From NCBI GenBank assembly GCA_002749535.1, contig MZZL01000394.1, positions 1 to 64,000 on the forward strand: a stretch of 64,000 bases of DNA, written 5' to 3'. The notes beneath the pieces are model-generated. The model saw nothing but the letters and a program-made list of their open reading frames with translations. It was not told the origin of the DNA and did no database searches. The stretch is from Apophysomyces variabilis (Eukaryota > Mucoromycota > Mucoromycetes > Mucorales > Mucoraceae). The position numbers and the translations under genes were made by a program. Below are positions 57,226 through 64,000 of this stretch, piece by piece; positions within the stretch are counted from its first letter, which is position 1, and each line of letters opens with the position of its first letter.

Positions 57226-58654
57226 AGCAATTGAAACCCATTACCAAAGAAGACAAAAAAGAAAAACGACAGTGTACGCTTCTCTCCTTTTTTGAAGTAT
57301 TAGTCAAAGTGAATCAAAAATACTCCCTTCCGTAAGACCCCACATCTCTTTTTCCCTTTTAATGCATTATCCTCCCTTTTTTCCTCACCCCTTGATTTTA
57401 AGCTTTCCAGTGCGTGTACATTGGAAAACAAATAAAAAGAAATATTTGTTATGCATGACCACGGTATATAAGGTATTGAAAAGAGTAAGCAGGTAGCACG
57501 GTTGCCATTTTGGTCCAAAGCCCTCCCTTTGTATGAATACCATGCCACTGATCCCTTTATCTCATTGAAAAGCCCGATTTTTCGAGGAAGCTTGCCGGCA
57601 TGCGCACAAGAAACTACACTGTTTGGTTCTCGCATCAATCAATTTTCTGTTAGAACAAGCTTTGAATGGAAAATATGCAAAAACTGGCAAGAAATACTAA
57701 CACAACCGATAGACACTGCTCTTCACCTTGTAAAGACAATCTTCTTTATCAGACACCAAGAATCAGCGCATGCCGCAATACCAATAACCCTTAGCTAGAT
57801 GGACGACGTTTGGATTGATTTTTTGTATCCGAGAAATTCCTCGCACAGTTTTTGTGTTTTCTATTGGGCTTTCGCTACTACGAAGAGGCGTACAACTGGC
57901 TAAGGAGAACAATGTTTAAATGAGGTGATATCTGCAGGACCTAGAATGCTAAATTTGTTCGATTATGGTGTAGATCTACCTGTATTGTCTAGGCTACGTT
58001 TCCATTTGTTATGTTTCGTTACTTGGCAACTGCATGGTCACTGATATTGTAATGGAGTTTAACGAAGATTGATACGGAAATGCCCAAGAGATGAAATTAG
58101 TGGAAACCAAATACGGAGGTAATAATGTACTGATTCTTTAATTGTTGTCCATTCCTTTTTGGTATACCTACATTCACAACGAAGCCTACGCATGGTAACA
58201 ATGTATGCAGATGTATGTAAGCTTCCCTTGAACAAACGAAACTTCAGATATTGATTAGAAGGCTCCGAGGAATGGGAACCAGCGACCTCTATGTAGCATA
58301 AGAAGGACTGCAAGAACTAAATGGACAAGGAAACGTTTTCTATGTACCAGGTACATTCTATGGCTCTATTCTACTGTAGGACTGTAGCCTGGTCACAGTA
58401 AGTGATGTTAAACAGATTTTATGAAATATGACTTTGTGTGCTTTGTATGTGAGTGTACATAGTATGTGAGTGTACATAATAAGGGGGAGAAGGGGAAAAG
58501 ATACGGCAGCTCCCTATAAACATGACCAAAAGAAAAGAAAATTTACATAAGAGTACTAAAGGAGGGAAACCATGCAAAAAGAAAAGGAAGGTAGCAAATG
58601 CGGTAGGTCTTTCATGCAATAAAATAATAATAGTAATGGAAGTGTGCAAGTAGT
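57226..58654. other. intergenic between convergent genes
   Basis: 1.4 kb between the ends of URC4 (+) and the bZIP gene (-). Frames such as 57502-57798 and 58059-58313 have no recognisable content. The only structure is a 17-bp tandem repeat near 58445. Confidence 0.4.
58445..58478 (+). repeat. 17-bp perfect tandem duplication
   Basis: GTATGTGAGTGTACATA occurs twice without spacer, at 58445-58461 and 58462-58478. It lies about 180 nt beyond the bZIP stop on the minus strand, so it may be in that gene's 3' UTR. On the bZIP transcript the unit reads TATGTACACTCACATAC, with a TGTA word of the kind bound by Pumilio proteins. Confidence 0.6.
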
Positions 58655-60049
58655 TTAAGCACGCTCAACGCACTTGATAAAGCAATCAACATCTTTGTCC
58701 GTAAGTATGTAATTGCTGTCCTTGCATGACGCCTTATTTCTGAGATCATCACATAGATCATCCAGGTTAAAGCTCGGACAGATATGTTTGACCTCCTGTT
58801 TCACATCGTATGCTCTTCGACCTCGCCCCTTCGCATCCCTCAGTGTTTTTAAAAGCATATCCTTACAAGGCGATTTTTCGCACGAAACTACGTCATTTTC
58901 CTTGAAGATTAATTCATCCAATACCGGATCTACATCCACATGGAATGGTGCTGCTCCCGATAATCCGAATAAATCTTCGCCGAAGAGAGGTGGTAAACTA
59001 TCTCCATACAATAAGAGATCGTCCGCTGGTGCTCGGTAATCAGCGAACAGAGAGTCTTTGCCAAAGAAAAAGTCATTTGATGAGTACGACGGTGTTGTAT
59101 CAAGACCGCTGTCATTGTCGGCATATTCGTTTGTTGAGGGAATTGCGCCAAATGTTGCTAGCGCGTCCGGCGTGCCCAATTTCGTTAAGCTCTCATCATC
59201 ACGTGCATAGGTTTCCGGTGAATGCTCACTACCGCTACCGCTGGTGCTACTGGAACTACTACCAGTAAGGTCTTCTATTGCATGGGTATCAAGCGAAGGT
59301 AAACCTATTGGTAGTTGATTCGGGATGGACGGAGTAATGTCAGGCGTAGCAAACGAGAATGTAAATGGTGTCCCTTTCAATGCATAGTTTTCCTCTTGTA
59401 ATGTTTTCAATTGTTTCTTTAAGCGCTCGTTCTCTTGAACCAGTTCACTATCCTTTTGGGATTTCTCTTCTTCAAGCTGCCTTATACGTTCTTGAAGCTC
59501 CGCTACATATCGCTCTTTTCGTTCACGAAACGCACGCTGAGCTGCTCGATTCTGAGCCTTTCGCTTGAGTTTTGGATCCTTGGGTAAATCCTTTAAAGCC
59601 AATTCGTTATGTGAGTCATACGTTGGGTGGCACAACCGCAGTTGTATCTTGTTTCTTTGTTTTACCTCTACCGGAGATTTCTCCATTGGTCGACGACCAG
59701 GTCGCTTTACAGGCGCATCTGAATTATCCAAAATAAGTGATCGGGATACGTCAACCTGTTTCCTAAAACGAAAATCACGGCCCGATTATTTACCTTCTTC
59801 CGGTTTAGCGCTCCTTCTTTTACCCGGGGCAGTTGCTGGACAAAACAATAGCAAACAAAACGTGAAGACGGTGAGAATACGGGTCGTGACAAAGAGCAAT
59901 TCATTTAACATACATGGTTTGGTTGAAGTTTTGGTCTTTGTGTTTGTCGATCGTGTTTTTCTTGTCGATGTACTTTTGCGATCGACGTAATCCCAGTCCA
60001 GTGAGTCGTCCTCGCTCAAACTATCTTGATAATCGTACGGTGAATCCAT
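58655..60049 (-). CDS. AP-1-like bZIP transcription factor (PAP1/YAP1 type)
   Basis: Redox-responsive type of bZIP regulator. Exons: 59914-60049, 59794-59835, 59666-59718 and 58655-59590, 388 aa. The basic region KRKAQNRAAQRAFRERKERY has the NxxAQxxFR signature of the YAP/PAP1 group; the zipper follows (LQERIRQLEEE to LKTLQEENYALKG). A Ser/Gly-rich middle precedes the C-terminal cysteine-rich domain: CEKSPC, ICPSF, LCDDL, ASCKD and DCFIKCVERA end. That spacing matches the oxidant-sensing, export-controlling domain of YAP1/PAP1. The N terminus is acidic, then Lys/Thr rich. The 75-nt piece 59591-59665 (GAG|GTAAAA to TAAAG|GATTTA) is an intron by its borders but is in frame with no stop, so a version with 25 extra residues just before the basic region is possible. 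The donor of exon 2 joins to acceptor TTCAG|ATGCGC; nearer acceptors give stops. Confidence 0.88.
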
Positions 60050-60578
60050 GTTTAAATGTGGAGGGTGGAGAAATGCTTCGGATTTGTATAGTGCAGTATG
60101 TAGAAATCGAAAGAAAGAATAAGAAAGTTACGAATGGAAAAGAAACCGAGTATCGGCCACATTTAGTAGCGGAGCTAATGAAATGGCGTCATTGTTCCAT
60201 GAACGAATGGCAGATCCTCCAGAAAGAAAAATACAACATCGGCTGGATTACCGCTGTCTGAGGGTTCTGCTGACAGTTACACAAAAGTAGATCACCTGCA
60301 TGGTACTCTTTCCAAAGAACACCTGGCCAGTGCTAAAGAAAGAAGAGAGCGTGGATATACTCTAGCGCCTTAATATTCCCACAGGCTATTTGCCATGATG
60401 ACATTGAGCTCTATCATCAATTGACTTTTTGCCATTGCCGTAACTGACACGTAAGATATGCTGTTATTGAATTAAAAAAAAACCTACAACAACCGATCCA
60501 TCATACCATTGATCATTCCTTTCGTGTATGGTTGGACGAGGTCTTTGTTGGGGACGTTTGTCTCGTGTGATACATGCC
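60050..60578. promoter_or_regulatory. divergent promoter of bZIP and SETD9-like genes
   Basis: 530 nt between two divergent starts. No recognisable gene; the plus-strand open frame at 59914-60261 runs antisense into the first bZIP exon and is a shadow. No clear TATA box. Confidence 0.4.
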
Positions 60579-61679
60579 ATGGGTGGGAAAATGGGTCGCT
60601 CCGCCTATAGTTTTGATATAGTCCTGAAATTGATTGTTTTCAAACTCCTCGTACCGATTTTTCTGAGACAAGTAAGCCTTCTACGTACATGATCAACAAC
60701 TATTTTCATCGGTTGTACGTACAATGGCCAATTAAACACAAACTCTGAAATTTCAACAAAGTTATCCCTTCCAAGCGTTGAAACTCATACTAAAGACCCT
60801 TCGAGCATCACCCCGTCAGGCGTCAGTGCAGCCTATAAGCGTCATTCGAAGTGGTCCAAGTCAAGTGGAGTCACTACTTGATGCCGTGCATAGATATCAT
60901 AAACAGACTGCAGCATTGCGACAAGCAGTCGGGTTTTCGCTGGATAAAAAACAGTCAACCATTCCTAATGCCGGTAAGTGGGTTGGCCAACGAGGTTTGG
61001 CTGTTAACATAGATTGGCTAGGTCATGGTGTATTTCTTAAAGGTCAATGCGAAAAAGGCAGAATTGTCTGTTTATATCCAGGTAAATGAGTGTCATACCA
61101 GCAACGATGCCTAAACGAAAAATACAGGTACTGTATATTTCCCTTCTGAACCGTTACTATTCGTCAGTATTGCGAATCGCTACATTCTCAGATGCTACGA
61201 TGGCATATTTGTGGACGGAAAATCCACAGGGTTATCAGGAAGGGTTCATATGTCTCTCTATCGACGAGAAAACTGGCCCGGTTCCCTGCAGATCAGTGAC
61301 GCCACATGGATGACCGATTCACGAAGGTAAAAGAAAAATAAGCCTTTCAGCTGGAATCGATGGATCAGTATCTTCATCCCAGGAATCCTTTTGCCATTGG
61401 TCAGATTGTTAATAATGCAACGGAAAAGTTCAGAGCGAACGGTAATGAGATCATTTTTTGCACCGGAGTCAGCAAGATTTTTTATTGTCTTGTGTTGTAG
61501 TATGCTATCAAGAGATCGACTTACCAGCTACATTTCCTGATCACCTGCGGCAATATATACCCAACGTTTATTGGACCTGCATTGACCCAATGAGTATGCC
61601 TACGCGGATTGTGGCATTGGTAGCTGTGCGAGATATCCATGATGAAGAGCTTTTCTCCACATACATAGACACTGTATAA
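60579..61679 (+). CDS. SET-domain protein, SETD9-like
   Basis: Putative lysine methyltransferase of the small SETD9 family, of unknown substrate. Exons 60579-60671, 60796-60973, 61022-61081, 61128-61326, 61383-61441 and 61501-61679 join in frame, 255 aa. Splicing restores the family order: ALRQAVGFSLDKK, NAGHGVFLKGQCEKGRIVCL, YPGTVYFPSEPLLFVSIANR, FVDGKSTGLSG, SLQISDATWMTD, NPFAIGQIVNNATEK (the SET NHxxxxN-like site is degenerate, as in SETD9) and VCYQEIDLPATFPDHLRQYI ending IVALVAVRDIHDEELFSTYI. The catalytic-type Tyr in the terminal FSTY is kept. The first exon (MGGKMGRSAYSFDIVLKLIV) and its link are less certain. It has one gene-length partner upstream, the divergent bZIP. Confidence 0.82.
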
Positions 61680-62065
61680 CCCAACATAAAGTACTTTGTG
61701 TAAAACTCCTAGAGCTTGTAATGGCAGTGGCTAGATATCAAAATAAAATAAACTGATAAGAAAATCCAAACTAGTGTTACCGGCTATCTACTTTCTTCTA
61801 AGAGTGTTGTTTTATAGTAGCTTGAATAAGCAGATTAAGATGCAGTTACAGAAGAATATTAATGGTCGGGAAGGAGAAATTGCGGAGGCGTATCCAGGGC
61901 TCTGGGTAAGCAGCAACCCGCATGCAAAAGCGGGCAAGTAAATTTTGATCAGCCAATGGCATCATGCGATGAGTACGTGACGTCGTTTTTATCTTACGCA
62001 CTATCCGCGCTGGCCCTTCCGCACAAGTAGACATCTTTCGCACGAAATAGAATAAAGAAAAAGAG
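61680..62065. other. short intergenic, RPN3 promoter
   Basis: 386 nt between two plus-strand genes; nothing recognisable except an A/G-rich leader just before the RPN3 ATG (62050-62065). Confidence 0.4.
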
Positions 62066-64000
62066 ATGCTGCAAAACGATCCCAAACAAGACAAGAATGA
62101 TCAAGTCGAGGAGATGGAAATTGTCGAGGATGAGGAAACAAGACAGCTTCGACTTGAGAAAGAAAACGCTGCTGCTGTTGTCACCGGTATTTAAGCACGA
62201 CATTCATTCAGCCAATGACTAATACCCCTATCCCAGAATTGAAGCGTAGTTTTACTTTGCTAGAACGTGCTGTAGAAACGCTTGAATCTCGTTTTACAAC
62301 GCGTGTTTTGCGAGCTCTTCCAAACATCAGACGCCGTGTCACGCCTACTATCTTGGCCGAAACGATTTCGGAATACTATGGTTCCAGTAAGTTAACATGC
62401 ATTCCTTTCTCGCTTTTTTACTGACATCTCCCATTTGCTAGAAGATGAGTTGTCGAAGCAAGCTCTGCTGAAGGTTTTGGGACAAGTAAGCGGGATGAGT
62501 TTAACATAATATGAAGTCTGACAGAATGCTTGTTTGTAGGAAACCCAAAAAATGGATATCGACCAGGAATCTGGACCTGTTCTTCCAGAAGTCGACATGT
62601 ATATTCATTTACTTGTAATCATCTATTTACTGGATAGCCAACAGTTAGATAAGGTATTTGGCTTTACGCACTATCTTTCAGCCCTCTAACAAAAGTGTGC
62701 CTACATTTACAGGGAATAGAGCTAGCAAATGCAGTTGTAGATAAACTATCGTCACTCAACCGCAGAACCATGGATCAATTGGCCGCTCGCATCTATTTCT
62801 ATCATGCACGTTTCTACGAACTAAACAACCGCCTGCAAGACATTCGAACGTGGGTCTACGAAAGCAATCCATGATCTGACAAAATTAACCTTTTGTATGG
62901 CAGTATGCAATTGGCCGCTCACCGGACAGCAACTTTGAGACGAGATGATGAAACACAGGTAGAAATGCGGATATACTAGATTGAAGGGTAGAGAGTAAGA
63001 GAGACATACTCTGACACGGTTGATAGGCGACACTGCTTAATCTGATTTTACGCAATTACTTCAATCACAATCTGTATGATCAAGCAGACAAGCTGGTGTC
63101 CAAGAGCACATTCCCTGAAAATGCTAGTAATAATCAGGCCGCTCGTTATGCCTATTATCTTGGTCGAATCAAGGCACTCCAGCTTGACTACACTGCTGCG
63201 CACACTTATCTTACTCAGGCTATCCGTAAAGCACCTCAAAATAATGTCACTGCAGGTTTCCAACAAACAGTAAGTATAATGCAAGCCCTTTTTTTCAATG
63301 CAATAGCTGATCGTGTTCTATAGGTGCACAAGTTCTTTATCGTGGTTCAACTACTTATGGGCGATCTGCCAGAACGATCGCTCTTTAGAGAACCTATTCT
63401 GAAACAGGCTCTTCTGCCCTACCTATACATCACACAAGGTTTGTAGGACTTCCGTCAACAAACGGAACGATGCTAATGATCAATACAGCTGTTCGTATCG
63501 GTGATCTCAGCAAGTTCCACGAAAGCTTGACTCAATTCAACGCCGTCTTCAAAAAGGATAAGACGTACACCCTCATTCTTCGTCTGCGTCACAACGTCAT
63601 TAAGACTGGTATTCGCATGATCAGTCTTTCTTATTCCAAGATCTCACTGAGAGACATCTGTATCAAGCTGCATCTGGATAGCGAAGAGGATGCTGAGTTC
63701 ATTGTGTCAAAAGCAATCCGAGATGGTGTGATTGATGCTACTTTGGACCATAATCAGGGTTTCATGAAGAGCAAGGTAAAAAGAAAAGTGGAAAGTAAAG
63801 ACATTGCATATGCTTAATGCTTCATGCTATTGTAGGAAATTGTTGATATCTACTCCACAAACGAACCTCAGCATGCATTCCACCAACGTATTACATTCTG
63901 CTTGAATCTTCATAATGATGCTGTCAAGGCCATGCGTTTCCCTATGGATGCACACAGAAAGGAATTGGCAAGCGCGGAAGCGGCAAGGGAGAGAGAACGA
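62066..64000 (+). CDS. RPN3: 26S proteasome non-ATPase subunit RPN3/PSMD3, 3' end cut
   Basis: Lid subunit of the 19S proteasome cap. Exons 62066-62186, 62237-62386, 62442-62485, 62540-62653, 62713-62849, 62904-62958, 63027-63269, 63324-63438, 63489-63775 and 63836 to the window edge give 477 residues. Full-length PSMD3/Rpn3 has 520-535, so a short C-terminal part is missing beyond 64000. Family segments: [24 protein letters not shown]-region [95 protein letters not shown], then the PCI winged-helix [20 protein letters not shown] and [16 protein letters not shown] segment. The start follows an acidic, Gln-rich N terminus ([20 protein letters not shown]). No frame damage. Confidence 0.95.

Overview
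The window is eukaryotic, gene-dense and intron-rich. Almost every gene is split by short GT-AG introns (mostly 45-90 nt). The gene content points to an early-diverging fungus, most likely Mucoromycota/Mucorales. It has a canonical fungal Dicer, URC4 (DUF1688), PHO88, a PAP1/YAP1-type bZIP and a PHO84-type phosphate symporter. It also has genes usually associated with animals and basal fungi rather than Dikarya (LMBRD2-, SETD9-, LYRM2- and TMX3-like). A relic transposase carrying SWIM and OTU modules, a pattern I associate with Mucorales, lies at the left end. The species cannot be named from the sequence alone.

Layout. 1-3.3 kb: repeat-rich, with a decayed MULE/SWIM-OTU element. 4.6-6.9 kb: two minus-strand genes, an unrecognised coiled-coil protein and a ten-exon Cdc34/UBE2R ubiquitin-conjugating enzyme. 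7.5-14 kb: a 72-aa unknown, cytochrome c oxidase subunit VI/Va and the mitochondrial m-AAA protease (all plus). 14.4-24.7 kb: minus-strand MFS transporter, Dicer and a quinone-oxidoreductase-like MDR protein. 24.8-36 kb: plus-strand LMBRD2-like membrane protein, a tiny WWE-like protein, triosephosphate isomerase, PHO84-like symporter and a Pro/Ser-rich protein, then a 135-nt assembly gap. 36.2-40.3 kb: minus-strand TMX3-like ER thioredoxin and 6-phosphogluconate dehydrogenase. 41.3-49 kb: DinB-fold protein (+), PHO88/SND3 (-), glucosidase II alpha (+) and, convergent to it, LYRM2 (-). 52.6-64 kb: mitochondrial uS17 (+), isochorismatase-like hydrolase (-), URC4 (+), AP-1-like bZIP (-), SETD9-like (+) and proteasome RPN3 (+, cut by the window edge).

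Most genes are housekeeping genes with no operon-like logic. Loose themes are mitochondrial function (COX subunit, m-AAA protease, LYRM2, uS17m), ER protein handling (TMX3-like, glucosidase II alpha, PHO88/SND3), central carbon metabolism (TPI, 6PGD), ubiquitin/proteasome (Cdc34-like, RPN3) and RNA silencing (Dicer). I rebuilt exon structures by hand: splice sites were accepted only when GT-AG (once GC-AG) boundaries kept the reading frame and restored family motifs. Several genes contain micro-exons of 10-21 nt, and small multi-exon genes (Cdc34-like, LYRM2) are spread over pieces too short to stand out as open frames.

No clearly novel multi-gene system was found. The best leads are the micro-exon-rich genes, possible regulated intron retention in the protease and bZIP genes, the OTU-carrying transposon relic and several unrecognised small proteins.
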